The translations under genes and the position numbers were made by a program. From Lysobacterales bacterium (GTDB lineage: Bacteria; Pseudomonadota; Gammaproteobacteria; Xanthomonadales; Ahniellaceae): a DNA stretch of 64,000 bases. The notes under the pieces were generated by a model. It was given only the letters and a program-made list of their open reading frames with translations, was not told the DNA's origin and made no database searches. Below are positions 19,201 to 28,453 of the stretch, piece after piece. The stretch lies in the NCBI GenBank assembly GCA_016182785.1, contig JACPFU010000023.1:186001-250000 (forward strand). The letters run 5' to 3'. Each line of letters starts with the position of its first letter. The first letter of the stretch is position 1.

Positions 19201-20156
19201 GGCTACGGACCCTGGCGACCTGGCGCAAGGTGAGTGGCGATGTCGTCCTGTTCGATCAACGCCTCGATTTGCGGATTGATGGCGCAGCCAACCGCATCGA
19301 GACGGTACTGGCCGGGCTGAGGGCGCTGTCCTTGAGCGATCCAGCGCAGATGGCGCAGCGCGACGCCGCGTTGGCGGCGATCGAACGCGCGCGATCGGCC
19401 CTCAGCGACAACAAGCCTGCATCAGCGCTCAGCGATCTGGTCGTGGCGGAAGGCTCGCTGTCGCTACTCGCGCAAGCGCAGCCGACGGTGCCGCTCCTGG
19501 CCGTGTCCAACGTGGTCAAGGAAGCGAGTGCGCGGTGGCATGCGTTGAATCCGCTGTGCGGGTCGGCCAGCATCGCTGGCGTCACGGTGGACGCGGCGAC
19601 CTTTTGGCCCTTTGCAGTGAATGAACGCCTTGAGGTTCAGGGCGGGCGTCCGGGCAATTCCGATTGGGAATGGGCGGTCGGGACCAATACCAATTCGAAA
19701 CAGCACCGCGCCGAGTATGCGGCGTTCAACTGGATCAGTGGGCGCACTTATGTGTGGCAGCTCGAATACCACACCAATGGTTCAGCAACGCTGACGGTGC
19801 GCGATGGCGCGTCGTCGTTGTTCACGACCCGGTTCACTCCTCGGCAAGCACCAGGCATGCGCAGCGGCACCGCGGTACGCGTTAGCGCCGCACTGAACAA
19901 CTCGGCGCCGGACACACCGATTCTGGTCACGCTCGATCGCGTCAACGGTGCGCCGGCGTCAGCGATATTGCAGGCGGGCGTCACGCCGCGACGTGATGGC
20001 AGCACCGCCGTCTATTTCCCGGCAATGGCGGCCGGCATGACGCTCCAGGGAAGCATCCAGCTGACCTTTACCGGGAGCACTCCCCCCGACCGAGCCAAAC
20101 TCAATGTTCAGGTGCATGCCGGCGAGGTAGCTTGCAGTCCGGAGTTGGTGCGCTGA
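16224..20156 (+). CDS. Large exported protein with SdrD-like, DUF11 and amidotransferase-like domains
   Basis: 1310 aa. Signal peptide with a long Arg-containing n-region and cleavage after DSARA (about residue 42). N-terminal beta-rich region to about 450. SdrD B-like domain (458-565, GFVYLDANRDGQRNETEQG, a Ca-binding-type loop). DUF11/CARDB-like domain (571-692, VTNLGPDATG). Then 708-910 resembles a class I glutamine-amidotransferase/ThuA-like fold (ALVTCSTGTG, WISGGSSP, GVLIDG) with no obvious catalytic triad. The C-terminal third is beta-rich. In-frame GTG 16203 is an alternative start. First gene of a five-gene exported operon; 2 bp to the next. Probably cell-surface or secreted; function unknown. 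Confidence 0.75.
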   Translation: MKTVRLISRFLSARIVLCATRRCAVLALAIAGAVVVDSARAQAVCAEVKIEIQQKLNIERQGFIATMRIVNGLETTALTNIGVNVKFSDRNGDGVRATSNPDDTSALFFVREDLLSGIDGGVQGAGVIQPKTSGEARWLIIPSAGAGGETAAGEIYAVGATLTYQEGDEVRTVEVTPEVITVRPQPRLELDYFLPRDVYADDPFTPETEPSEPFTLGVRVKNAGAGPANKVSIESAQPRIIENVQGLLIGFQIDGSYVQDQPTQNTLQIDFGDIAPNRTKAGRWVMSTTLSGRFSEFAAEYTHDDALGGAVTSLLQRVTTHTLLKDVRVDLPGRDGIRDFLALDGDVVRVYETDGLDSEVVNQSASATLMPATAGALDLVFPAMPTASFVKIPDPSGGQFQIGWVERSDGKVLAAENTWKSRERTESGTGWRHYLNLFDIGGSGRYRLNAANPVQFGTLGGFVYLDANRDGQRNETEQGLAAVVVTLEGVAPSGEPIRQLAGTDAAGAFRFNDQLPGTYALIVGVAEGYVDGTHAAGSGGGIVSVDRIDGIVIGAGATAAGYAFAKEPIVQPSSADLTAAASFADTEVEVGTIVTATVRVTNLGPDATGAALVWQLPPGLVVNSATSASGTIDVAQARWTLSSIADDVSAELVLQLQASSAGSSALQVSVVGSAIDPVAANNAASAVLQVYEPEPGQPSVLQELNRLPRVLALVTCSTGTGVDAACTNARTSRLSALLAGLGVEHTVVTSSLAYRESLRSGRYNVHWISGGSSPMIEQLAEELRNALRRGEGVLIDGVHDSRSAIIDQSIGVSYAGALTPAPGAVTTAPGIFAAGIQLETTAATYALDTTSATVEARFASGDEAILSARVGEGRSLIFAFELIESAAAVGGGAQSWSSLLETALIWLTKEPGSTQVGREFVPVSTRISNPLDRDATIDLQLMFDPGTTLATSAVPLASGSTTDAPKWSIVVPAGGQRWLEVGLRVPVTAGVSGLRTLATWRKVSGDVVLFDQRLDLRIDGAANRIETVLAGLRALSLSDPAQMAQRDAALAAIERARSALSDNKPASALSDLVVAEGSLSLLAQAQPTVPLLAVSNVVKEASARWHALNPLCGSASIAGVTVDAATFWPFAVNERLEVQGGRPGNSDWEWAVGTNTNSKQHRAEYAAFNWISGRTYVWQLEYHTNGSATLTVRDGASSLFTTRFTPRQAPGMRSGTAVRVSAALNNSAPDTPILVTLDRVNGAPASAILQAGVTPRRDGSTAVYFPAMAAGMTLQGSIQLTFTGSTPPDRAKLNVQVHAGEVACSPELVR

Positions 20157-20158
20157 TC

Positions 20159-20956
20159 ATGCGATTCGTCTCTGTCATCGTGCTGCTCTCGTCGATTGCG
20201 ACGGGCACGGTAGCGTGCGCATCCTGCATGCCGGAGCAGGATGCGGTGAGCGAATCGGGGGACTCCGGAGGCGCCCCGGCCGAAATGGAGTGCCCGTACA
20301 GCTTGATCGAAGATCTGCCGGTGTCGATGGATGGCATCCGAGTCGTTGACGGCCGTCCCGTGGTTTCGGGTAGCGAGCCGCGAATTCCGGGCTCTTTTCC
20401 CGTCTCGGCACTACCAGATGCCAGTGGCCCCGAGAGCGTTTTGATCGTCGGCAGCGGCTGGAATCGACTGGATGAGCGCCGCGCATGCGCGGCGGTCCGG
20501 GCCAGGAAGTACCGGCAGGCTTCGATCTTGCGCGGAGGTATGCGTGCTTGGGCGCGGGCCGAGTTGCCGTTGTGGACTGATGCGCGCGGAACCGATGCAC
20601 TGGATGTACTGACGCCGACCGAAGCGCACGCTGCTGCCGTGCGTGGTGACGCTCGCTTGGTGATCCTGCCCGAGGGCGCGTTACCGATCCTGTGTCCGCA
20701 AACCGCAATGGGCATTCACTGCGTCGTGTCGGTTGCGCAGGCGGTGGCGCAGGTCCAGCGTTGTGCATCAGGCGAGACCATCGTTATTGCGGCGCGCGAC
20801 GACGAGCACTTGCTTATCGCGCAGGCATTGCCCCCAGGACTCAGTGTGATGCGTGTTGCAGGCGGCTCTGAGGCAATGCGCCGACACTTCGAACAATTCA
20901 AGTCCATCGCGGAATCCGCCAGCCAAACGCTGTGGATTCCGTGCCACCGTCGCTGA
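20159..20956 (+). CDS. Exported double rhodanese-like protein, Cys-less active loop
   Basis: 265 aa with signal peptide or possible lipobox (TGTVACASC). Residues about 90-140 match the end of a rhodanese domain: VLIVGSGWNR in the active-loop position, then ILRGGMRAWARAELPLW, the typical C-terminal signature. The loop has no Cys, so sulfur transfer is unlikely. A second, weaker rhodanese-like unit follows from about 148 (DVLTPTEAHAAAV). Starts 2 bp after the previous stop. Could be a structural or regulatory partner of the surrounding exported giants. Confidence 0.65.
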   Translation: MRFVSVIVLLSSIATGTVACASCMPEQDAVSESGDSGGAPAEMECPYSLIEDLPVSMDGIRVVDGRPVVSGSEPRIPGSFPVSALPDASGPESVLIVGSGWNRLDERRACAAVRARKYRQASILRGGMRAWARAELPLWTDARGTDALDVLTPTEAHAAAVRGDARLVILPEGALPILCPQTAMGIHCVVSVAQAVAQVQRCASGETIVIAARDDEHLLIAQALPPGLSVMRVAGGSEAMRRHFEQFKSIAESASQTLWIPCHRR

Positions 20957-20970
20957 GAGCGAAGGAACTC

Positions 20971-23900
20971 ATGATTGCCTTCTTGAAACGAATCATCGTC
21001 ACGGTTGCCCTCTCGGCGAGCACTCACGCTCTGGCCGACACCGCAGCCTCTGGTCAGATCACCGGAAATACGACCTGGGTGCTTGCGCAGTCGCCCTATG
21101 TCGTGACGTCGGATGTAGAAGTTGCACAGGGCGCGACACTGACGATCGAGCCAGGCGTCACCGTGCATTTCCAAGCGGGTACGAACTTGCGTGTGGTTCA
21201 GGGCTCCCTCTTTGCAGTCGGAAACAGCGCCCAGCGCATTCTGTTCACATCAGACCGGGATCGAGCCGGCAACACTGCAGCTTCTGGGGATTGGGGTCGA
21301 GTCCAGATTGACGACGGTGCGTTTGATGCGACGACCAAAGTCGGCTACGCAGACATTCGCTACGGCCGTGGCATGCGCATTCGATCGGCCTCGCCGACGA
21401 TCACCCATGTGCGGTTCGACAGCAATGACGGGCCGGCGATCGATCTTGATCTCAGCTCTTCTCCAACAGGCGAGGCGCTGCAAGCCGTAGGCAACTCGTT
21501 GAACGGAATTCGCGTTCCCGCGGGCGCCATTGCCGGTTCGGTCAATTGGCGATTGACAGGAATTCCGTATGTCCTGGAGAGTGGGGAAATTGCCGTGGGC
21601 TCCGTGCCCCTGGCATTGACGCCCGCGACCCAGCGACTCGCGGTTGGCGGCGTGGGCTCGATACGGGTCGAGTTGGGCGATGCGGCGCCAGCGGGCGGCG
21701 TTCGGGTGGACCTGTCCAGCAGCGTGCCGTCCGTGGCGGTCGTGGCGCCAAGTGTGGTGGTTCCCGAGGGAACGAGCTTCGTCGAGGCGGCCGTGACTGC
21801 GGGCGTGATCGGTACGTCGACAGTTACCGCGAGTCGTTCTGGTTTCGGTACGGCAACCGCGATCGTTCGCGTCGGCAATCCGTTGGCACTGTCGTTTGCG
21901 CCAGCGGCCCCATCCGTGAGCGTGGGCCGCCAGTCACGCATACAGATCAATGCCTCCGAGACATCGCCTGACGATATGGTGGTCACGCTGCAAGTGGGTG
22001 ATCCAAGCAAGATTTCTGCTCCCGCTACGGTAGTCATCCCGGCCAATGCGACCAGCGGCGCTCTTGATGTCCAAGGGCTGGCCGCAGGCCAGTCGTCGTT
22101 GAGCGCATCGGCGGCCGGCGTTGTGGGCGCGCAAGCGGTTGTTCAGGTTCGAACGCCACACATCACTTGGCCGACTTCGGCCTTGTTCGCGCCGGGCGAA
22201 ACCCGCAATATCGCGCTGACGCTATCCGAACCTGCGCCGGCCGGAGGCCTGCTCATTGCGCTTCAAAGTTCGGCACCGGGTATAGCGAGCGTTCCGGCGA
22301 CAGTCGCCGCGGCCGAAGGTGCCACCACGGTGACAGCAGCGATCAGTGCCGTCGCGCAGGGTGTGTCGTCGATTACGGCCGCCGCGCCCGGATATGAATC
22401 CGGGGTGTTGCCTGTTGCTGTCGACACCATTGCCATTCAGTTCGGTTCATCGAGCCAGATCAGCCCCACTGTTCCGATCGGTTTGTACGATGAGTACACA
22501 GTACGGTTGTCGAAAGCGGCACCACCAGGCGGCGTCGTCCTGACACTGACGTCGTCCAATTCCGCCGTCGCCACGTTGTCGGAGTCGGTGTTGACGATTG
22601 CTTCGGGTCAAACGTCGGCATCGACGTTGCTCCGCATCAACACCGTGAGCCCGGGTCAATCCGTCGTTCGCGCTCATGCTGATGGACTGAGCGACGCGGT
22701 CGCGAATGTGACTGTTGGTTCCGAGAGCGCATCCTTGGCTTGGGAACCTGAAGCGATAACCGTTGGGAACTCGTTGCAGAGGGCGATCACGTTGCGACGA
22801 AAACTGACCACCGCAAGCTTCGCGTGGCGGTTCCCTGCTGTGGTTTCGCTGTCAGCATCCGACGCGGCGGTGCTCGGCGTGCCGAGCAGCGTCACGATTC
22901 CGGCGAACAACTCGTCGGTCTCCATCGTCGTATCCGGCAAGGCGGTGTCGAGCGGTTCGGTGAGCGTCACCGCGTCCGCCGAAGGTTACGCTTCGTCGTT
23001 GAACCCGCTCCTGGCAACGGTGGTGACACCAACCTTGAAGTTTGAAGCCCTAGATGCGGTTCGGACGATCGGGTCGTCGCGAGACAACTTCTACACGCAG
23101 TGGTATGCAGGGGCCGAGGCGCAGGTGGCCGCGAGCCCGCAGACGCTGCAACTGAGCGTCGTGAATGCGCAAACCGCGGCAGGTACCTACGCCATCCGGG
23201 CGACGCTGGACGGCGTTGGCAGCTGGACGTCGAACGTGACCACGGTGACAGCACCCGAATTGCGCTGGGCATCCACGTCCAAGGTAGTGGGTCATTCACT
23301 GAGTGTCGGCGTGGCGCTGCAGCGGATCAGTGGTGGGGCCCAGTCGGCTACAGCAACGCCGTTGACGATCGCCTTGTTCTCCTCGGATCCAGCCAAGGTA
23401 GCCGTGCCGGCATCTGTGACCATGGCGGCAGGCCAGTCGAGTGTCCAAGTTCCGCTGACGGGCGTGGACATTACCTCCGCTTCCGTCGTGATTACGGCAA
23501 CCGCCTTGGACCACACGCCGCCTGCTTCGTCGCTGTCTGCGACGGTCATCGTCCCGACCTTGAAGTTTGAAGCCCTAGATGCGGTTCGGACGATCGGGTC
23601 GTCGCGAGACAACTTCTACACGCAGTGGTATGCAGGGGCCGAGGCGCAGGTGGCCGCGAGCCCGCAGACGCTGCAACTGAGCGTCGTGAATGCGCAAGTG
23701 ACGACGGTCGGTACGCCAGAGCTCAGGTGGATGAACGCTTCCGAAATTGTCGGAGACAAGTTGAAAACGTCGTCCGTGTATCTGACGCGATACAGCGCGG
23801 TCGGATCGAGCGCCCCATCCGCGACGTTCGCCCCGTTGACGATCAGCCTCAGCTGCACAGCCACCGATGTGTGCTCGACTCCGGTCTCGGTCACCATGGC

Positions 23901-24318
23901 TGCAGGTGCTTCTACCGTATACGTGCCAATTCAAGGTGCCGGACTGGGAACCTCCCGTGTCCTCGTTTCTGCAGCGGGACATGCGGCGACGGAGTTGGAT
24001 GTCGAAACGCGCACCGCGACCTTCGCCTTCACCAATCTGGCGACAACGATGCCAATTGGAACGCAGCGCAGTCTATGGGTGGCATTCGAGGTACCAGGCT
24101 CGAACCAGGCATTCGTGCCAGCGACGACCACAACGGTGTCCCTGAGCGCATCCGTTCCGTCGGTGCTTTCCGTTCCTGCCTCGACTTCGGTTACGGCGGA
24201 CAACACCAGCAGTTCAGTAATTCCCGTAGTTGCAGCCGCCGCTGGTACTACGACGATCACCGCCAGTGCTCCTGGCTTCACGCCGAAAACAAGCCCGATG
24301 ATCACGGTGACCCAATGA
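20971..24318 (+). CDS. Exported beta-helix/Ig-like repeat protein
   Basis: 1115 aa. Signal peptide ends near HALADT. Residues about 25-200 are right-handed beta-helix-like (TLTIEPGVTVHF, ILFTSDRD, GDWGRVQIDD). The rest is tandem Ig-like/cadherin-like modules with recurring motifs such as VTASAEGY and VVIPANATSG. Start ATG 20971 has GAAGGA 4 nt upstream. The gene contains an exact 141-bp direct repeat at 525-bp spacing (175 codons). Stop overlaps the next start (ATGA at 24315). Adhesin-like architecture; binding partner unknown. Confidence 0.75.
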   Translation: MIAFLKRIIVTVALSASTHALADTAASGQITGNTTWVLAQSPYVVTSDVEVAQGATLTIEPGVTVHFQAGTNLRVVQGSLFAVGNSAQRILFTSDRDRAGNTAASGDWGRVQIDDGAFDATTKVGYADIRYGRGMRIRSASPTITHVRFDSNDGPAIDLDLSSSPTGEALQAVGNSLNGIRVPAGAIAGSVNWRLTGIPYVLESGEIAVGSVPLALTPATQRLAVGGVGSIRVELGDAAPAGGVRVDLSSSVPSVAVVAPSVVVPEGTSFVEAAVTAGVIGTSTVTASRSGFGTATAIVRVGNPLALSFAPAAPSVSVGRQSRIQINASETSPDDMVVTLQVGDPSKISAPATVVIPANATSGALDVQGLAAGQSSLSASAAGVVGAQAVVQVRTPHITWPTSALFAPGETRNIALTLSEPAPAGGLLIALQSSAPGIASVPATVAAAEGATTVTAAISAVAQGVSSITAAAPGYESGVLPVAVDTIAIQFGSSSQISPTVPIGLYDEYTVRLSKAAPPGGVVLTLTSSNSAVATLSESVLTIASGQTSASTLLRINTVSPGQSVVRAHADGLSDAVANVTVGSESASLAWEPEAITVGNSLQRAITLRRKLTTASFAWRFPAVVSLSASDAAVLGVPSSVTIPANNSSVSIVVSGKAVSSGSVSVTASAEGYASSLNPLLATVVTPTLKFEALDAVRTIGSSRDNFYTQWYAGAEAQVAASPQTLQLSVVNAQTAAGTYAIRATLDGVGSWTSNVTTVTAPELRWASTSKVVGHSLSVGVALQRISGGAQSATATPLTIALFSSDPAKVAVPASVTMAAGQSSVQVPLTGVDITSASVVITATALDHTPPASSLSATVIVPTLKFEALDAVRTIGSSRDNFYTQWYAGAEAQVAASPQTLQLSVVNAQVTTVGTPELRWMNASEIVGDKLKTSSVYLTRYSAVGSSAPSATFAPLTISLSCTATDVCSTPVSVTMAAGASTVYVPIQGAGLGTSRVLVSAAGHAATELDVETRTATFAFTNLATTMPIGTQRSLWVAFEVPGSNQAFVPATTTTVSLSASVPSVLSVPASTSVTADNTSSSVIPVVAAAAGTTTITASAPGFTPKTSPMITVTQ
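23032..23172 (+). repeat. 141-bp direct repeat, copy 1
   Basis: Identical to 23557-23697; offset 525 bp keeps the reading frame. Encodes a segment beginning TLKFEALDAVRTIG. Confidence 0.95.
23557..23697 (+). repeat. 141-bp direct repeat, copy 2
   Basis: Identical to 23032-23172. Immediately after it, 21 codons present after copy 1 (TAAGTYAIR...) are missing, so the two modules are mosaics. Confidence 0.95.
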
Positions 24319-27300
24319 ACACGCGCCGGAATGGAGCCAGCACGATGAGCCCTGGTCGACTGATCCTGTTGGGAGCCGCTCTGCTCGGCACAGCGAGTGC
24401 TTTCAGCGCTGAGCTGACCATTGCCGAAGGCGTGGTTGTGAAGTTCGGAAGCGATGCCGCGCTGGTGGTGCGCGATCGCATTACCACCAAGGAGCGAGTC
24501 GTCTTCACCAGCTTGGGTGACGATGCCATCGCTGGACAGACCGCTTCGACAGCGGGTGTGCCTGCCGCCGGGCAGTGGAAAGGGCTTTCCTTGCTCGCCA
24601 CTGCGACGCCGGACAAGGTGAATATTGATCGCCTGAACGTGCGCTACGCCGGCGCCCAGGGTGCGGCGGCGATCGATCTCGGGAGCAATGCGCATCAGCT
24701 CGACTATGTAACGGTTACCGACAGCACACTCGGTGTCCGCTCCAGCGCCACCGCGACCGCTGCAATCGTCAGCGGCAGCACGTTCTTGCGCAATCAGACT
24801 GCGGTGATCGGTGCTTCGGCGAATTCGATCGCGGTCACGCAATCGGAATTGGTCGGGAACACGACATTTGCGGTGCAGAATCTTGCTCCGGGCTCGGCCA
24901 TTCTGGCGCGCCACAACTGGTGGGGTCATTCCAGCGGACCGCGTGATGCCGTCGGCAACCCGAGTGGCCTAGGCGACCCGGTCAGCGCCGGTGTCGACTA
25001 CGGAACCTACGCCAGTCAGCAACCGCTGCTCGATTGCCGCCTCGCCACTGCGAATGGCAGCTACACCACTGCGGTTGCGCGCGTGAGCCTTCGTCTGGCT
25101 TGTCGCAATGCCATCGAATTCAGGCTGTCCGAGTCCAGTGACTTCGGCAATCTCGCGTTTTCCAGCATCGGCGATCTTGTGGATTTCGACCTGTCGTCTG
25201 CCGCTGGCACGAAGATGATTTACGCGCAGTACCGTGGCGCGAGCGGCCAGTCGATCACGGTGCAATTGCCGCAGCAACTCAATTTTCAGCCAAGTACGCC
25301 GGTGGTGACGATCACCGCTCCGGCTGCGGGCGCGACGGTCAGTGCGGATGTCGACATCGTGGCTTCGGTCAGCGACAGCCTGAGCATCACCGGCGTCGAG
25401 TTCTTCGTCGATAACCACAGCATCGGACTGGATGCGCAGGCCCCGTACGCGATGCACTGGAGCATCGCTGGTGTCGCCGACGGCAGTCACCAAGTCAAGG
25501 TGGTCGCGACCAATTCGGAAGGGCGCTCGGGTCAGGCAATTCTCGGCGTGAGCGTGCTTCATCCCGATCCACAGCCCCCCGTTGTTTCAGATTTCCGGTT
25601 CGATGGTGGGCCGTTGGCAGAGGGTGCAACACTGGCGACGCCGGGCACATTCTCGGCCAGCGTGGTGGACGATCGCGGCATCCGCAGCGTGCAGTTCCGC
25701 ATCGACGGCGGGCTCGTGTCTGGTGGTTCCTACACCGGTGGTCGCTATTCGGTGCCGCTGGATTTCGACGCCCATGCAAATGGGTCGCACAGCCTCCAAG
25801 TGACCGCAACCGATCTCGGCAACAATGTCGTCAGCACGTCGCGGACGGTCACGCTCGCGATTCCCTCGCCTGCCGCGCCGGTGATTCAGAGTCCGCTGCC
25901 GAACGTCGTCACCCAACAAGCTAGCGTAGGGGTTTCCGGTCGGGCGGCACCGGCTTCGCGAGTGCAGCTGTTCGTCAACGATGCTGCGGTGGGCGCGCTG
26001 GCCACGGCAAACGTCTATGGCAATTTCAGTGTGGCCGTGCCGTTGGTTGAAGGCGCCAACCTGATCAGCGCGGAAGCGACCAGCAGCCGCGGCACCAGCC
26101 CGCGCAGCTCGGCGGTTCCGGTCAGCTACACGCCATCGGTACCGAGCATCGTGCTGACGGCGCCCGCCGAGGGCGCGATGGTCGTGCGCAGCGGCCCGAT
26201 CACGGTGTCGGCCAACGATCCTGCAGGTGTCGCCCGAATCGAGTTCTTCGTCGACGGCCAGTCGTTGGGTTCGGACACTGCGGCACCGTTCGAACAGCTG
26301 TGGACACTCGATGGCGTCAGCGACGGCACGCATACGGTCCTGGTGCGTGCGATCAACAACGCGGGTCGCAGCAGCGAGTTGACGCGCGCCGTGACGGTGC
26401 AGAAGGAGCCGCCGCCACCGCCGCCGTTCGTTGCGCCCTATGTCAGCGAAATCGTCTCCGTGTCGCCAGCGACATCGTTCGGGACCGAGCCGATCAACAT
26501 CAGCGCCCGTATCGTTGACCGCAACGGAGCGGCCATGCCCGGCGTGACGGTGCGCCTGATCCTGCGCGTGAATGGTTTCGAGCGCCGTTTCACCCTGGTG
26601 TCCGACGCCAATGCGAACATCGCGTATCGATTCGTCCCGCAGGGCTCGGATCAGGGCCGCTATGCGATTTCGATCGTGCATCCGGACGAGACGAACTACG
26701 GCGAGCAGGCCGCATTCACGATCAATCGTCTGAGCGCCGGCGTCGCCGCGGCGTCGATCAGCGCAGCGCGCGGTTTCCCGCAGGTTTTCCCGATCACGGT
26801 AACCGCAAGCCCCGGCGACGGTGCGACCGGAGTGCGTCTCGAAGCTCTTGCGGCAGAACAGCCGTCGGGGGCATTGCCCGCCGGTATTTCGATCCTGCCG
26901 GGCAGTCCGATCGATCTGGCCGCGGGTCGTTCCGGCGCCCTCAGTCTGACGCTCGCGAGCACCGCGGAGGCGCCGGAAACAGGCACTGTGATCCTGACGT
27001 TGCTCGCCGACAGCTCCGGTGCCACGAAACGCGGCAGCGTGCGTGTCGACTACCGCCTGTATGCGCCGCGGCCATCGCTGTATCCGACGCCAACCTTCAT
27101 CAACGGTGGCGTGCGGCAGACGCAGCAGTTGACCCAAGTGCTGACAGTCGAAAACAAGGGCTTGGTGCCCGCAGTCGATGTACGCGTGCGCCTGCTCGAC
27201 GCAAATCAGGGCAGCAACGTGCCGAGCTGGATCCACTTGGCCAGTGCGAGCGACATCGGCGTGATCGAAGTTGGCGAGACGAAGTCGATCCAGTTGACCT

Positions 27301-28406
27301 CAGCACCGCAGGCCGATGTGCAGGATGGTGTCTACAACGTCTTCCTGAACGTGTCCTCCAGCAATGCACAGGCCGGGAATATCCCGGTGTCGATCGCCGT
27401 CACCCAGAACGGCGATGGCAGCGTCAGGTTCAAAGCGGTCGACATCTTCACGAATACCCTGAACGCCTCGGGCCAGACCATCGAGGGCTTGGCCGGTGCC
27501 ACGTTCCGGCTGCAGAACGAGGCGGTCTCCACGGTGCGTGGCCAAGGGGTAAGCAACGCGCAGGGAGAGGTCACGATCGGCCCGCTGCCTGCAGGCCGCT
27601 ATAGCTACCGGGCGACGGCTACCAATCACAGCGAAGCGACCGGGCGCGTGCTGATTCAACCAGGCGCGACGATCGACGAGCGTACCTTCCTGGATTTCTC
27701 GGCGGTCAGCGTCGAATGGTCGGTCGTCGAGACGACGGTTCAGGATCACTACGACGTGGTGCTCACCGCGACCTACCAAACCCAGGTGCCGGCGCCAGTC
27801 GTGCTGATCGAACCGATGTCGATCAATCTGCCGGACATGCAGGTCGGGGAGGAGATTACCGGCGTCATGACTGTGACCAACTACGGTCTAGTGCGGGCCG
27901 ACCGCGTGGTGTTCACACCGCCGACGTCGGACGAGTACTTCAGGGTGGAAGTAATGGGCAGCGTGCCGAATGCCTTGGAGGCGAAGCAGCGCGTGTCCTT
28001 GCCATTCAAGATCACGGCGCTGGCGCCGCTGCCGGGAACGGGGACGTCCAACCCGCAGAGTGCGCTCAACGCATGGTTGGGTGGCAAGCAGCAGGCGCAG
28101 TCCAAGTCGATGGAGTTCTGCGCTGCCTATTCGCTGAGCTCGGCGATCGAGTATTGGTTCCAGTGTCTCGCCGGTGACTGGCGTCCCGGCACCGGCGGCA
28201 ATTCCTTCAACAAGATGTACGGAGCGATGTGCATCACCGGGATCGACGTCGGGTATCACACGCCGCGCTGTATCAACGGCAACGAAAGCTGTCCCGGCGG
28301 GGCGGGATGGAATGGCCGACTCGCCGCCTATCCGGCGCCGACGCTTCCGTCCTGTGCGCCCGACGGACCCTGCCCGGGTGCTCCTGGTGGTGGAGGCGGC
28401 GAATGA
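24315..28406 (+). CDS. Giant exported protein: beta-helix, bacterial Ig domains, Cys-rich end
   Basis: 1363 aa. Hydrophobic signal near residues 11-30, ending SAFSAE. N-terminal beta-helix (LTIAEGVVVKF; ends RHNWWGHSSGP). Then two Big_7-like Ig domains (VEFFVDNHSIG; IEFFVDGQSLG) flanking a further Ig-like module. A Pro-rich hinge (EPPPPPPF) follows, then invasin-like and CARDB-like modules and a carboxypeptidase-regulatory-like segment (LPAGRYSYRATA). The last 100 residues carry eight or more Cys and end in Gly-rich GGGGGE. ATG 24315 overlaps the preceding stop; its own stop overlaps ATG 28403. The N-terminus is paralogous in design to the preceding product. Confidence 0.75.
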   Translation: MNTRRNGASTMSPGRLILLGAALLGTASAFSAELTIAEGVVVKFGSDAALVVRDRITTKERVVFTSLGDDAIAGQTASTAGVPAAGQWKGLSLLATATPDKVNIDRLNVRYAGAQGAAAIDLGSNAHQLDYVTVTDSTLGVRSSATATAAIVSGSTFLRNQTAVIGASANSIAVTQSELVGNTTFAVQNLAPGSAILARHNWWGHSSGPRDAVGNPSGLGDPVSAGVDYGTYASQQPLLDCRLATANGSYTTAVARVSLRLACRNAIEFRLSESSDFGNLAFSSIGDLVDFDLSSAAGTKMIYAQYRGASGQSITVQLPQQLNFQPSTPVVTITAPAAGATVSADVDIVASVSDSLSITGVEFFVDNHSIGLDAQAPYAMHWSIAGVADGSHQVKVVATNSEGRSGQAILGVSVLHPDPQPPVVSDFRFDGGPLAEGATLATPGTFSASVVDDRGIRSVQFRIDGGLVSGGSYTGGRYSVPLDFDAHANGSHSLQVTATDLGNNVVSTSRTVTLAIPSPAAPVIQSPLPNVVTQQASVGVSGRAAPASRVQLFVNDAAVGALATANVYGNFSVAVPLVEGANLISAEATSSRGTSPRSSAVPVSYTPSVPSIVLTAPAEGAMVVRSGPITVSANDPAGVARIEFFVDGQSLGSDTAAPFEQLWTLDGVSDGTHTVLVRAINNAGRSSELTRAVTVQKEPPPPPPFVAPYVSEIVSVSPATSFGTEPINISARIVDRNGAAMPGVTVRLILRVNGFERRFTLVSDANANIAYRFVPQGSDQGRYAISIVHPDETNYGEQAAFTINRLSAGVAAASISAARGFPQVFPITVTASPGDGATGVRLEALAAEQPSGALPAGISILPGSPIDLAAGRSGALSLTLASTAEAPETGTVILTLLADSSGATKRGSVRVDYRLYAPRPSLYPTPTFINGGVRQTQQLTQVLTVENKGLVPAVDVRVRLLDANQGSNVPSWIHLASASDIGVIEVGETKSIQLTSAPQADVQDGVYNVFLNVSSSNAQAGNIPVSIAVTQNGDGSVRFKAVDIFTNTLNASGQTIEGLAGATFRLQNEAVSTVRGQGVSNAQGEVTIGPLPAGRYSYRATATNHSEATGRVLIQPGATIDERTFLDFSAVSVEWSVVETTVQDHYDVVLTATYQTQVPAPVVLIEPMSINLPDMQVGEEITGVMTVTNYGLVRADRVVFTPPTSDEYFRVEVMGSVPNALEAKQRVSLPFKITALAPLPGTGTSNPQSALNAWLGGKQQAQSKSMEFCAAYSLSSAIEYWFQCLAGDWRPGTGGNSFNKMYGAMCITGIDVGYHTPRCINGNESCPGGAGWNGRLAAYPAPTLPSCAPDGPCPGAPGGGGGE

Positions 28407-28453
28407 TGTCCGCTCCGCTCGCCAACTCAACCACTTTCATCAAGAGCACTACA

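Noticed and set aside
23032..23697. CRISPR-like array
   Set aside because: Only two 141-bp copies, inside a coding frame at 525-bp spacing; it is a protein-module duplication. No CRISPR array was seen in the window.
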